DNA from: Trichomonas vaginalis G3
Lineage: Eukaryota; Parabasalia; Trichomonadida; Trichomonadidae
Length of the DNA: 64,000 nucleotides
Direction: 5' to 3'
Assembly: GCF_026262505.1 (NCBI RefSeq)
Contig: NC_067204.1
Coordinates: 21,421,300-21,485,299, forward strand
Made by a program: the position numbers and the translations under genes
Shown here: positions 38,038 to 50,848 of the stretch, piece after piece
Position numbering within the stretch: the first letter of the stretch is position 1
How the letters are laid out: each line of letters starts with the position of its first letter
Notes under the pieces: generated by a model
The model's database searches: none
The model's input: the letters and a program-made list of their open reading frames with translations, nothing else
Told to the model about the DNA's origin: nothing

Positions 38038-39189
38038 TTAAAATTTACTCCGAAAAATTTTTTTTGTATATACACCATTCTGTACGTCTAAAAGACTTTT
38101 GACATTTGCCAAGAATGTACGTTTAGAAGCTGCCATATAACCATATTCTTGACAATATTGTTTATATTCATCATATAAAGACCTTTCATCTAATGACACA
38201 AAGTCAGTTTCATCTATGAACAGTTCATATACACTCTTGTTTGCTTCTAACAATGTTTGTCTCTCTTCTGTATGTGGAATTTGTCTTGGATTGAACTTAG
38301 AAATATCTAATGTCATGAAATATGAGAACAAGTGGTTGTAAAAGTCAGATGTCAAAGTTTCTGCTAAGTCGTCAAAATATTCTGTATCTTGCATATGAGA
38401 ATCTGACGTTCTGACAACTACATATCTTCTGTCAGAACTTTCTAACTTCATCGGAACAGCATTGTTTGAAACCATAATGAAGTTTGCAACATTTTCACAA
38501 ACTCTTTGGTCTTTATACTTTCTTTCAACAACTCCAACTTTGTCTGTTATAAGACTCTTCAAAGCATCTGAGTTCAAAACTTTTGTTGTATCTATACTTT
38601 GAAGTTCATTGCAAACTATAAGTTTCATATTCTCTATTGAGGAGTTAAACTTGCCACAGATGTTTTCTAAGTTTGTCATATTAGGGTTCGAATAACCTTC
38701 TAACAGTTTGCATAAGATATCTGTAAAGAATGTGTTCTTACCTGTTCCTTGTTTTCCAATTATAATGAGAGCAGTTTCATTTTTAGCACTTGGATGTTGT
38801 AAGATGTTTGCAAACCAACATAAGATATACTCATAAACCTTTTCGTTTCCATTGCATATAATTTCTTTGACATGGTCTAACCAAGCTTCTATAATATTTT
38901 CTTTCCATTCTACTTGTTCATATTTATATCCAGTGAAGATAGAATAGAAGTTTGGAGAAGGTGTATAAAACTTTATACCACGAACTGAAAAATCTTCTAA
39001 CTTTGACAATAAGATATCCCAAGCATCTAACATCTTCATGCCAACTTGTACGACTTTTATTTTCTTAAGTTTCTGTCTACATTCTTGTTCAGACACTATT
39101 GTCGCTTTAGGTTTGTTAAAGACAACATCCCATTCTTTCATGACATAACATTCTGGGGCAGAGTCAACATAAATGACTAAACGTTTCAA
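38038..39189 (-). CDS. SF3 (D5-like) helicase, element B
   Basis: A leftward superfamily 3 helicase domain. Walker A is ALIIIGKQGTGKNTFFTD, Walker B is KLIVCNELQSID, and motif C is NFIMVSNNAVPMKLESSDRRYVVV. A winged-helix-like C-terminal part follows. D5-like helicases unwind DNA at viral replication forks. The open frame begins without an ATG; the first ATG is at 39,141. Close to its 5' side lies the duplicated 0.47-kb segment described at 39,194. Confidence 0.8.
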   Translation of the reverse strand: MKRLVIYVDSAPECYVMKEWDVVFNKPKATIVSEQECRQKLKKIKVVQVGMKMLDAWDILLSKLEDFSVRGIKFYTPSPNFYSIFTGYKYEQVEWKENIIEAWLDHVKEIICNGNEKVYEYILCWFANILQHPSAKNETALIIIGKQGTGKNTFFTDILCKLLEGYSNPNMTNLENICGKFNSSIENMKLIVCNELQSIDTTKVLNSDALKSLITDKVGVVERKYKDQRVCENVANFIMVSNNAVPMKLESSDRRYVVVRTSDSHMQDTEYFDDLAETLTSDFYNHLFSYFMTLDISKFNPRQIPHTEERQTLLEANKSVYELFIDETDFVSLDERSLYDEYKQYCQEYGYMAASKRTFLANVKSLLDVQNGVYTKKIFRSKF

Positions 39190-39193
39190 ATTG

Positions 39194-39660
39194 TTTGAAT
39201 GTTATATTAAGTAATATTGTCATAAGACGAAATGGTTGAAGTGAGGTGAAGTCAAAAAGTGACATATATTTGGCCGGCTAAATTCCCCTTTAGTTTACAT
39301 GTCAAAATTACAAATAATTAATTATTTTGCTTAGCAATTAGCTATGTATTAAAACTAAAATTATTACTATTCAATTCTTTACATTCAAATATTAAACAAT
39401 TCAAATTTAATAACAAAGATATTACAATAAATAAAAAAAAATGATTAAAAATGTCCCTGAAAATTTTCTGAAAGCTATCTCGTGTTTAGGTCTCAATTTT
39501 TTTTAGAAATAGAAAAGATTGGATTTAACTTTCATTATATATAGTTTTGTATATGGAAGCCTTTAAATACAAGTTAATGATATGGAGTTGTTATTGCGAG
39601 GAAGAGGAGATCAAAGAAATTGACGAAGTTCCAGAATTTTATTCAACAATTCTTAATCAA
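39194..39660. repeat. Helicase-flank segment, copy 1 (fold-back inserted at its right edge)
   Basis: A non-coding, promoter-like 0.35 kb (GAAGTGAGGTGAAGTCAAAA, AGTGACATATATTTGGCC) and the start of a small rightward frame (MEAFKYKLMIWS). The same segment recurs at 55,440-55,884 (direct) and 57,864-58,334 (inverted). Copies 1 and 2 both continue into the fold-back arm at the same base; copy 3 continues into Maverick-type sequence, an empty site. Confidence 0.85.
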
Positions 39661-42600
39661 TTAACAAAAACTATACTGAAACTTATCTTACCATCCAAAT
39701 CAAATCACATTACATACGGAATAAACATTTAATCTTTTACCATTAAAATTATATTTATACGTTATTTAATTTTTACGTCTAAGTTGAATAGGATAATAGC
39801 CGAAGATATAAAGTAACTATAGTTTACAAGCAAGAGAATCAGCATTGAAACTAAAAAATGCTGAAATATTATAAAATAAATTGAAGAAATACTGTGATAG
39901 AATACCTAGTTATACTAGATACTATTATAATATGAATTCATTTGTATTGAATATCGATTAAAATAAGATGGAACGTCAATTTGACAGACTCAAGTTTCGA
40001 ATTAGAGACAAACTTTCATCAGCATAGTATATGTGCGCAAACTACTGCATAATGGTATGCTTATCTTTTCATTTAAAAAATAACGTATTTGAATAATTTC
40101 GTAAAAAATTAGAATTACTCGATATTAAGCATATTGCTTTTCTATCATATATGCTTATATTCTACAATAGTGTTACCAAACATCGGGCAACATCATACGT
40201 ATAATACAATTTTTAATACTTGAACGTCAATTTGACAGACTCAAGTTTCGAATTAGAGACCAACTTTCATCAGCATAGTATATGTGCGCAAACTACTGCA
40301 TAATGGTATGCTTATCTTTTCATTTTAAAAAAAACGTATTTGAATAATTGTAAAAATTAGAATTACTCGATATTAAGCATATTGCTTTTCTATCAATATG
40401 CTTATATTCTACAATAGTGTTACCAACATCGGGCAACATCATACGTATAATACAACTTTTTAATACTTGAAGTCATTTGACAGACTCAAGTTGTCAATTA
40501 GAGACAACTTTTCCATTTATTGGCAGCATACTAGCATATAAGGTATGCTACTTTTCATTTTAAAAAATAACGTATTTGAATAATTTCGTAAAAATTAGAA
40601 TTACTCGATATTAAGCATATTGCTTTTCTATCATATATGCTTAATATTCTACAATAGTGTTACCAAACATCGGGCAACATCATACGTATAATACAACTTT
40701 TTAATACTGAACGTAAATTTGACAGACTCAAGTTTCGAATTAGAGACCAACTTTCATCAGCATAGTATTGTGCGCAAACTACTGCATAATGGTATGCTTA
40801 TCTTATTTTTAAAAAATAACGTATTTGAATATATTTCGTAAAAATTAGAATTACTCGATATTAAGCATATTGCTTTTCTATCATATATGCTTATATTCTA
40901 CAATAGTGTTACCAAACATCGGGAACATCATACGTATAATACAACTTTTTAATACTTGAACGTCAATTTGACAGACTCAAGTTTCGAATTAGAGACCAAC
41001 TTTCATCAGCATAGTATATGTGCGCAAACTACTGCATAATGGTATGCTTATCTTTTCATTTTAAAAAATAACGTATTTGAATAATTTCGTAAAAAATTAG
41101 AATTACTCGATATAAGCATATTGCTTTTCTATCATATATGCTTATATTCTACAATAGTGTTACCAAACATCGGGCAACATCATACGTATAATACAACTTT
41201 TTAATACTTGAACGTCAATTTGACAGACTCAAGTTTCGAATTAGAGACCAACTTTCATCAGCATAGTATATTGTGCGCAAACTACTGCATAAGGTATGCT
41301 TATCTTTTTCATTTTTAAAAAATAACGTATTTGAATATTTCGTAAAAATTAGAATTACTCGATATTAAGCATATTGCTTTTCTATCATATATGTATATTC
41401 ACAATAGTGTTACCAAACATCGGGCAACATCATACGTATAATACAACTTTTATAATACTTGAACGTCAATTGACAGACTCAAGTTTTCGAATTAGAGACC
41501 AATTTCATCAGCATAGTATATATGTGCGCAAACTACGCTATTGGTATGCTTATCTTTTCATTTTAAATAACGTATTTGAATAATTTCGTAAAAATTAGAA
41601 TAACTCGATATTAAGCATATTGCGGATTAGATGGTATCTATATAATGACTAATCCTTCTCAACAACAACAATACGGGGAGAGTTTTGTCGGGGAGGTTAA
41701 GCATTATGATATGAAAAGCAATATGCTATAATATCTGTATTCTATTTTACCGCATAATAAGGATTATTCAAATACGATTATTTTTAAAATTGAAGAAGAT
41801 AAGCATTACATTATGTCATTAATTTGCCGCAACATATACTTATCTGAATGTGAGAAGTTGGATCGTCTAATTCGAAAACTTGAGTTTCAAATTACGTTCA
41901 AGTATTAAAAATGTGTATATATAGCGTATATGTGCGATGTTTGGTACTTGTAGAATATAAGCAATTGATAGAAAGCTTGGCTTAATATCGCCAGTTTAAT
42001 TCTAATTTATACGAATTAGTTAAATTTTTTTTTTAATAATAAAAAAGAATAAGCATATCCATTATCCAATGATAGTTTTGCGCACATTTATGGGAGTTGG
42101 TTATGAAACTTGAAAGTCTGTCAAATGGGACGTTCAAGTATTAAAAAAGTTGTATTATTACTGATATGTTTGCCCGATGTTTGGTAGGACACTATTGTAG
42201 ATATAAGCATATATGATAGAAAAGCAATATGCTTAATATCGAGTAATTCTAATTTTTTAGACAGAAAAATTTTTTATTCTGTTAATTATTTTAAAAAGTA
42301 AAGATAAGTATATGCAGTAGTTTGCGCACAATATACTATGCTGAGTAAAGATTGTCTCTAATATATCGAAACGTTGATGTCAAATTGACGTTAAAGTATT
42401 AAAAGTTGTATTATACGTATGATGTTGCCCGATGTTTGGTAACACTTATTGTAGAATATTAAGCATATATGAATAGAAAAGCAATATGCTTAATATCATC
42501 GAGTAATTTCTAATTTTTTTACGAAAATTTATTCAATTTATACGTTATTTTTTAAATGAAAAGATAAGCATACCTATTATGCACAGTAGTTTGCGCACAT

Positions 42601-43730
42601 ATACTATGCTGAATGAAAGTTGTCTCTAATTCGAAAACTTGAGTCTGTCAAATGACGTTCAAGTTATTAAAAAGTTGATTATACGTATGATGTTGCCGAT
42701 GTTTGGATACACTATTGTAGAATATAAGCATATATGATAGAAAGCAATATGCTTAATATCGAGTAATTCTAATTTTTTACGAAATTTATTCACAATACGT
42801 TATTTTTAAAATGAAAGATAAGCATACCATTATGCAGTAGTTTGCGCACATTATACTATGCTGATGAAAGTTGGTTCTATTCGAAACTTGAGTTCTGTCA
42901 AATTGACGTTCAAGTAATTAAAAAGTTGTATTAACGTATGATGTTGCCCGATGTTTGGTAACACTATTGTAGAATATAAGCCATATATGATAGAAAAGCA
43001 ATATGCTTAATATCGAGTAATTCTAATTTTTTACGAAATTATTCAATACGTTATTTTTTAAAATGAAAAGATAAGCCATACCATTATGCAGTAGTTTGCG
43101 CACATATACTATGCTGATGAAAGTTGGTCTCTAATTCGAAACTTGAGTCTGTCAAATTGACGTTCAAGTATTAAAAAGTTGTATTATACGTATGATGTTC
43201 GCCGATGTTTGGTAACACCTATTGTAGAATATAAGCATATATGATAGAAAAGCAATATGCTTAATATCGAGTAAATTCTAATTTTTTACGAAATTATCAA
43301 ATACGTTATTTTTAAAAATGAAAAGATAAGCATACATTATGCAGTAGTTTGCGCACATATACTATGCATGAAAGTTGGTCTCTAATTCGAAACTTGAGTC
43401 TGTCAAATTGACGTTCCATCTTATTTTAATCGATATTCAATACAAATGAATTCATATTATAATAGTATCTAGTATAACTAGGTATTCTATCACAGTATTT
43501 CTCAATTTATTATAATATTTCAGCATTTTTTAGTTTCAATGCTGATTTGTTCCTTATTGTAAAATATGTTACTTTAATCTTTCGGCTATTATCCTATTCA
43601 ACTTAGACGTAAAAAATTAAATACATAAACGTATAAATATATTTTAAATGGTAAAAGATTAAATGTTTATTCCGTATGTAATGTGATTTGATTTGGATGG
43701 TAAGATAAGTTTCAGTATAGTTTTTGTTAA
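39661..43730. mobile_element. Fold-back element, 4.07 kb, inside Maverick B
   Basis: Outer arms of about 300 bp are inverted copies (39,661 rightward: TTAACAAAAACTATACTG; 43,730 leftward, the same). Inside each arm lies a tandem array of a roughly 250-bp unit: seven copies rightward (39,968-41,625) and six to seven copies in reverse (41,880-43,425), so the whole element is one large interrupted palindrome. The centre is unique. No transposase is seen. The array units differ by many one-base length changes, more than elsewhere in the window. No target duplication is seen at the ends: the left flank reads TCTTAATCAA and the right flank TTCATCAACG. Confidence 0.85.
41626..41879. other. Unique centre of the fold-back element
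   Basis: About 250 bp not shared with the arms (starts TGCGGATTAGATGGTATC, with a CTCAACAACAACAATACGGG stretch). No frame or RNA gene is recognised. It separates the two opposite arrays. Confidence 0.6.
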
Positions 43731-46700
43731 TTCATCAACGTATATCTTGCTCAATGACATTATATGGAACACCAAGGCAACTAATTGTCGCGGTTCTATT
43801 TCTATTGATGTTTATATCGTTCTGCCTCTGTCAAAAAGTTTCAATAGTTTCTTTTAAAACTTCATGAGGCTGCAATACATATGAGTTCACTTTTAACAGG
43901 GTTGTGTTCGACCAAGTTTAACATTTATACTTTAAAGCTTGACAATTCTTCTCCTTGATTTGAAGTTTTGTCTTTCAGTTGTTGGTTATCGTTTCGAATA
44001 TCTGCAACAGAACTCTACACGTCTCTGCTAACTTCAGGATATGTTGTTCTTTTTACAGGGAACAATTGTTATACCATCTTCTCGTCTCTTCGTATGGTTC
44101 CCCACTCACATCTCTGTCTTGTGACATATGACAACAACACTTGACTGTTTGTTTTGAGTTGGTTGAATTATAACTTCACATTTGCCACCGCCATTAAAAC
44201 CTTTGAAAACACTTACGCTTCATATTTTTTCGGAAATGACATTTTTACCTTTAGAATAAAAGATGACGTATTCGAGCATATCTTATTAGAATTGAAAGCA
44301 GAACAAGTTTACTCATCAAACATACAAATACATTGACACGAATAGTTCTTACACAAACAATGGAAAATGTTATAGCAATTAGCAGTCTTGCTGAACCTAA
44401 ATATTTTCATTAAAGCAAAGAAAGTTGGTATAACTGAAATGCGTGAAAGTTCTTGAAGCCAGACAAAAATATAACTTCAAAACTGACGATATTACTAAAT
44501 GGAAAGTTTATAATACAATTATTATGTCAAAACTGGCGTACTGTAATATTTGACGGAGAAGAAGTCAGTTCAAGAACAACTTACTGACCTTGCTGCCAAA
44601 ATCTGCTCGATGGCAAGCTGTCGTTCATGCCCAATCTGAGGAGCCCCAGCAGGTTTCATCGAACGAATCTTCAAAGACGGCATCTTTCGCTGAAAAGTAC
44701 TATTGGTTTTGTAAAATTTCTTTGCTTTCAATTCATCTCGATCCTCTCTGTCACCAGTATATTGTATTTTTACTGTTACCAACAGCTTGAAATACCAACC
44801 CATATAAAAAAAGGTTTCTTTCTTTTTCTTTTCTAGTCAGCAAATGGCGAATGCCAAGCCAAAAGTTTGAACGTTCTCCATTTGTATATTTGAGTTTTTT
44901 GACCTCCTGTAGAGTCATACTTTCACATATGGCAATAAATTAAGAACTTTGCATTTCAGCACGTCTCGTATGTTTGTTGTGAAAGTTGTTGTTAAAGTTC
45001 ATAGCATACTAATGTCAAGTTGTATGACCTCATTATCCTCAAACTGCTAGGAATATTTCTTCTTCTTGGATAATATTTGCCATCTAGTTTTATATGATAT
45101 TTAATACCAGGGTTGCTAGAAACAAAGAAATAGTCATTTATAGTTCGTCTGAACATCTACAAACAATAGTATCTGCATGTTTCATTGCAGTTGTTAAAGC
45201 AAATCTGTTCTTGCGCACCTGCGGCTTCCTGGAAATTTGGCTTATCCAACTTCACCTTGCAAAGTCTTTGACAGCATATTTGGTGTATAGGGAACATAAG
45301 TTGGAACATGCAATATATTTGCCAGCTAAAGCAATTTGAAATATCTGGGTCCAACATATAGACTGCAAGTTGCTTTTCTTCTCTTGCATTTCAAATTTTT
45401 CGCATGTGAAACTAACTGCGCGTCCCAAGCATTCCAGCAGCATTGAAATATAGTTTACTTCATTGTGTTGAGAGTAGCTTTAGAAACAAAGTCTAAGTCA
45501 ACTTTGTCTTTGCAAAATTCGGCGAACTGACGTTTTGATTTGTTCCCTTACGTCTGTAATAGTGAATGGGGTCTTGTCGACGTGCCGGTTGGCTGCAATG
45601 ACTAAGTTATTTTTGCTTGAGTTAAGTTCAGATAGAAATTTTTCCTGCCCAGTTTGCAAGTATCTCTTAAACCTGAACTGAGGAAAGATGACAAAGGAAC
45701 TCTTAATTTTCAGTTACTTGTAATTGTGCCAGCAGCCATCTTGAACCAGAAAAGTGTTTAACTAAACTCTGGAACGTCTAGCGGTCAAGTCTTATATTTT
45801 CTCAATAGTTGCATACTTGTGCTCTTTGTTCCTAGCTTGTGGTTGTATGAGTTTCTCAAAAGCTGAACCATTCATAGTTTGCCCATGTTACTGTTTGAAC
45901 TAAAGTCAGAGCTTAGAAATATCTTATACCCATGAAAACTTCTGGAGATATATTGGTATTCCGACAATAGAAAATTCCATTGCACCTTCTTTCAGAGCAA
46001 CTTGGCAGAAGTTATTTCAATGTCTGTTCCACGATATATAAGAATGAGTTGGTCAATAGAAATAATATGAAACTGTGTCTGCAAGCAATAATCTACTGTT
46101 GTTGAAGAACCTTCTCCAAACTCACTACGTTCCATAAGAAACCGCAAGTTGTACTATTCGTAAGTTCCAGGAACTATTTCTGATTCTAATGGCCATTTCG
46201 CATATCGTGTATACCATTCGAAACATTTCCCGTTCATGGCATCCAAAACTGTTGGCGTTTATATTCTGAGCGGCCGTTACATTCATATGGGTAAAAATAT
46301 TGAATAGTTGATTTATATGTCATAATAGAACCACTCGGACCAGCTTTACTTCTTCTTCCTGACTGAGTGTATTAACTGAATCTGTTAACTCTTCTTTTTC
46401 CTTCATTTGCCACCTTACTTTCACCAGCATCGAAGTTACTTCTTCACTACTTTCACCTTCTGTTCTACTCTTCTCTTCTTCTTCTCCGGTGTCGCTTTGG
46501 GGTAACTTGCCCTCTCTTCAAGCCTGTTGCATCTTTGCCCTCATGTTCACCTATGTATGTTATAAATTCCCATGTCCTTTTGGCCTTTGGGCTCTGTTCG
46601 CCCATCTTCAGGCTAAACCTATATCTAGAAGAATTTGTCATCAGTTTGCTATTTGGTCTTCGCTTATTGTTTTGCCATGACTCTTTCCGAGTTATCCGGT

Positions 46701-49700
46701 TCAAGCTCTTCAAACAGAGCTGTCCATATGGAATATGCTCGTTTCCAAATATATGTTTTTGTAAGCCCATTCTGCGTTTCTTTCATGTTCACCAATTAAT
46801 ATCTTTTGTGAATGGGAAGCATTTTACCGCAACGTTTCAGTCTTGCGTCATTTATTTGCGTGTTAGTTGGTTTTATTTGTCATGGAACATGTTTTTCAAT
46901 ACTTAACATTTCATTTGTACTGGTCCATTTAGATTTTCTTAAATATTCATCCCCTTCTCGGTTCATTGTCTGCAAAGTAAGTTTTATATGACATTTGGCA
47001 AACTTTCGTTATGCCAAGGTCATGTACAATAGGTTCTCTTCCTTCTCTTTTCCCTAACTCTCTTTCTAAAACTCTTTCACCAAATATACCATTCTCTATG
47101 TTCTGTGTAGTTCTTGAGATAAATGTCTAGGAAACGTCAGGTGTTATAATTTCCATCAGCCATGTTCATTTCATTACTGTCCAAAATATCTGCATCTTTC
47201 ATATCTTTCAATGCATTAAAATGCGCGCTGAAAATACAGCTATATTCTGCTCACCATTCACTCCATTGCGGTCTACAACTTCTGGAATTGAGTTGTAACG
47301 TTTAGAACCACTCTATCCGGATTAGCTTTTATGACCTCCATCTCATTGTAGTTTCCATAGTCTGCAGAGAACAAAAGCTAGGTTTTGTTTTCCATATTTG
47401 GTTAGGCTTCTGAATGAAACTGTTAAAACAATGTCACTTTCTATATGTTTTGTTGAAATTAAACCTTTTATTTTTCACCGAGTTTCAGACAAAAATTGAA
47501 CGTTATATATGGTTGTATAAGTTAAAAAGGATTATTGTATTGGTAACATTTTCTTTCCAGTATACTTACCATTTCTATGCTGAATATTTATCTATCTGAT
47601 GTTTGGAGTCTTTTGTATGTTGGTGAACATTTTTTCGATATTCTTCTACTATGTCAGAGCGCAATTTTTCTTAGGACTCTTTGGAAAGAAATTCCATATT
47701 CACCTCACTACTCTTGTGCTAGGCGTCAAGATTTTTCGGCTGTTCCAAATCTTTATTTATTCTGTGAAGTTAGTTTCCAAAGGAGGGATTTGTTCGTTTC
47801 CTTCAGCTCTTCTAGCTGTTGGTTGCATTGAACTATATTCTTCCATGTCTCGGTTGTATCTGAACTTCTTCCCGATTTTAGTTTCTTTGTACCTCATCTG
47901 CTGGCAATTTCATATATTCCGAGACCGTTTTTAACAAAGCTTCCCTATCTAAGTCATCCGGCACTCATTTAAACCTTTTTCTTTCGTTCGTCTCTATTTT
48001 TTTTTCACTAGCGTTTCATGTAAGAAGAGTTGAATTATCATTTAGCTTCTGACATCAAAACTATCTCGGAGTAAATTCAATTCATGTGCATTTGGATGAA
48101 TATGCTATTAAATTCATATCCCTTAGCGAAGCTTGTATTTTCCAGCGTTTGAGCATTATATCCAATTTTATGCTGAGCCATAACTAAATAGTTCGGCGTC
48201 CATATTTACCTTCTTTGAACTTTTACATAGCTTCTTATATCTGTCACTAAAGCTCAAGAGCTATTCTGTGGTACACCATAATCTTCCTTAAGCATTTTTA
48301 AGGAACTTCTTGGTTTCCTTTTTCTCTACTTTCTTTATGTTCCCTTGCTCTGTTTGTGCTTGTTGCTTGTGCAGGTTTTTGAACTGTTGGTTGCTGTTGC
48401 TGGTCTGTGGAGGTGGTCGTGTTGTGCTGGTTTTGGTTGTGGTTGCAGGTGCTGTGATTTTGAAATGTTAGGTTGTTGTGCAGGTCGTTTGGAACTGTTG
48501 TTTTGGTTGGTTGTTGATGGCTGCTGGATTTTTTTGAAAACTGTTAGGTTTTGTGTTGGTTTTTGGGCTGCAATGCCTGTGTCTGCTGTTCCAATGTGAC
48601 GATGCTAATGTTTTAGGTATCCGGTGCAGCGTGCTTTCGTGTGGATGGTTTGTTCGGTATATAAAGTTACCACCAGCTGGCACATATTTTCCATCTGCAG
48701 CATAATGTCCTACCTGAACTTTTCGTTCTTAGAAAGCATTTTACTAGGGTCTGTTTTGGTCTGTTGTAACATCTTTTTTCTTGACTTTCCACAACGTTGC
48801 TCTAACGGCCGTCATAGCATCTTTTGAACTAGCCTGTCTCAGTTGCTGCATCTGTTATTTTCGTCATATTTTGTGGCACTTCTCTTAACCTCTTTGTCGA
48901 AACCTTCAGACTTCAGTTTCTTTTCAGCATGAGAAGTCGTTTCACTAGTTTCACCTTAAACTATGAAGAGGCTTCGAAGGGCATTCTTAAAGTCAGCATT
49001 CATTAAAGCTTCATTTGAACTGTCTTTCATCCGCCTGTATTTTGCTCTGTATTGAACCCTTATAAGTTGGGCTGCTTTAGCTTGCGCTTGGGCATCTAAC
49101 CATCATATTACTTTTATAATATCTGCGCCTTTCATTGCCTCTTTTGCATGGCTTGCGTCGTTATTTTACTTTCTTGTGCTAAGTTTTCATACTGTACGTT
49201 GGTTTTGCAGACCTGTAAAAGTTTTTCTGCCTTTTACATTTGCTTCAAGCGTCTTTTTATACTCATCGCTATCCATAATATGTCTTCATGGCTTTTTTGT
49301 TTTATCTCTTCATCTTTCAGTTACTTTAATATTGAGTAGTATGGTTTTTTCAAAATTTATAACATCTTGTTCCATTTTTGCTACTCTCTTGCTGCTTTTT
49401 TTCTGACACTTTTTTTTCGCCATATTCCTCTGTACTTAGTCTTTCCATTTTCTCTTCTTCTTTATCTCTCTACGTTTTAACTCATTGAGTTTCTTTGTGT
49501 GTGTCTGTCATATTCTAGTTTCTTTTCGTTTTCACTTATTTGTTTTCTGTATGTCTATGTTTGACTTTTTGACATCTGTTATTTGATTTTTGAGTGAACT
49601 CAAATTCATTTGACTTTGAGGGTTATTAAGCTGTTCCGTTCTGCAGCTCCACCATAGCCTGCCATTTTTCGCTAAAAGTGCCGCTCTTAAACCTCCACTC

Positions 49701-50159
49701 TGTGCCACAATAACTCGGTTTAAAAGCATAGGGTTGCCTTGACATTTGTTGCAACATAGTGCGGGTCATTCATCAATTTGTTGCTTGCTCAACTGTTGTT
49801 GTTGGTTGTCAGTTTTACTATTGGATGTTTCAATGCTCCCTTCCTCTTACGTATATTCTTACGTAGCTTACGTGGCATTTTTAAGTGAAGTTTAAAAAGC
49901 GGTTTTTGACAGATGTTATATATGACACTTTTTGTTCAGCACAAAAAACTACTCGGTCAAAGTGTTGTCAGTTTTTGTAAAAATACCGTCCTATCTCATT
50001 TCTATAAGGAGAAAAAGGCTTCTTAAGGTATACTTCTTGGAACGCCTGTAACTTTTCCTGTAGCGACGATATGACCCTTACTTGTCCGGACAAAGTTATA
50101 CTTATTTGAAGTGCTCTTACAAAAAGTCACTCGGCTGGCTCGCTCCTCAGAAATTTATG
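43731..50159 (-). pseudogene. Eroded Maverick block, mostly leftward genes
   Basis: The DNA has the composition and strand signature of Maverick genes (mostly leftward), with recognisable protein-like patches but no long open frame. One part (48.3-48.65 kb, reverse strand) is Pro/Gln/Asn/Thr-rich, as in small virion proteins. Others look like beta-rich virion proteins. A rightward patch lies near 44.15-44.34 kb. Dozens of breaks are present, so single genes cannot be assigned. Part of the damage may be sequencing noise, because the neighbouring plain repeat arms show the same kind of one-base length variation. Confidence 0.6.
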
Positions 50160-50447
50160 GGCTTAGAGGGCGCAACGCCGCCTGGGAAGCCCTCCGAATA
50201 AAAAACTTTCATTTTATTACTAAACATCTTCGGGGCTAGAGGGCTGGGGTTCGGTCCTCCTCTTGGGTCTTGGGCAAAATTTCTTATGGGCTAGAGGGCT
50301 GGGGTTCGGTCCTCCTCTTGGGTCTTGGGCAAAATTTCTTATGGGCTGAGGGCTGGTGGTTCGGTTCCTCCTCTTGGGTCTTGGGACAAAATTTCTTATG
50401 GCTAGATGGGCGGCAAACGCGCCTGGAAGCCCCAACTGCCTTGCCTT
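50160..50447. repeat. Right terminal inverted repeat of Maverick B with 55-bp subrepeats
   Basis: Ends AACTGCCTTGCCTT, the inverse of the left end. Inside, a 55-bp unit starting GGGCTAGAGGGCTGGGGTTC repeats three times (50,233, 50,288, 50,343). The left arm instead amplifies a 67-bp unit, so each arm expanded a different part of the same repeat. Confidence 0.88.
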
Positions 50448-50452
50448 ATTGT
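50448..50452. repeat. Right target-site duplication of Maverick B (attgt)
   Basis: A direct copy of the five bases before the left terminal repeat. Confidence 0.7.
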
Positions 50453-50848
50453 ATATCATAGTTTTTTTTTGGTTTCGCAAAACATACAAAAACAAATATG
50501 CTATAAAAGTGACAATTTTAGCAAAACGAAACGAAACAATAAGAATTACCGAAAAAGTTGACAAAACATCAAAAACAGGGAGGGGCGTCTCAATTTTTAT
50601 TACTTATATTATTTACAATATTTTATATAAATATCTTTATATATATTTTACTATAAAATGTATACCTCAAATTTCAAATATTTTAAAATACTTATTTACA
50701 TAATTATCTCAAAATTATATTTTTTATATATTATTTTTCATATGTATAAATCATATAATCTATATCTATGCAAATCTCATTTTAAATTTTTTTGAAACAA
50801 ACCGCTACCATTTTATAATGGATCCATCTTAAATTCATCATAAATTCT
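50453..50848. other. AT-rich host flank
   Basis: Non-coding DNA right of Maverick B, with long A/T-rich stretches (50,590-50,810). I see no gene. Confidence 0.4.

Larger units (their letters stand above)
21988..50447. mobile_element. Maverick/Polinton element B with nested fold-back element
   Basis: Both ends begin AAGGCAAGGCAGTTGGGGCT as inverted repeats and are bracketed by attgt, which supports one insertion event. Parts, left to right: adenine methyltransferase, small proteins, virion-type protein, fibre, integrase, amphipathic protein, protein-primed DNA polymerase, a paralogue of the virion-type protein, KilA-N proteins, packaging ATPase, SF3 helicase, then a fold-back insertion (39,661-43,730) and a badly broken block up to the right end. 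Total length is 28.46 kb, about 24.4 kb without the insert. The part left of the fold-back has about six or seven breaks; the part right of it has dozens, some possibly sequencing noise. Many open genes suggest a young insertion. Confidence 0.85.

Noticed and set aside
39547-39732. Complete 61-residue gene across the fold-back border
   Set aside because: The frame runs from the Maverick segment into the fold-back arm; its stop lies in the inserted DNA, so it is not a native gene end.
47577-47934. Rightward hydrophobic frames resembling membrane proteins
   Set aside because: They lie antisense to the eroded leftward Maverick block. The Phe/Leu/Cys richness is the complement of Lys/Glu/Thr-rich codons.
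43731-50159. Assignment of major capsid and protease genes in the eroded block
   Set aside because: Patches look like virion proteins, but none carries motifs that I can name with confidence, so no gene-level call was made.
50220-50564. Leftward 114-codon Pro/Arg-rich frame across the right terminal repeat
   Set aside because: Produced by the 55-bp subrepeats of the terminal repeat. It crosses the element border and has no homologue in the left arm.
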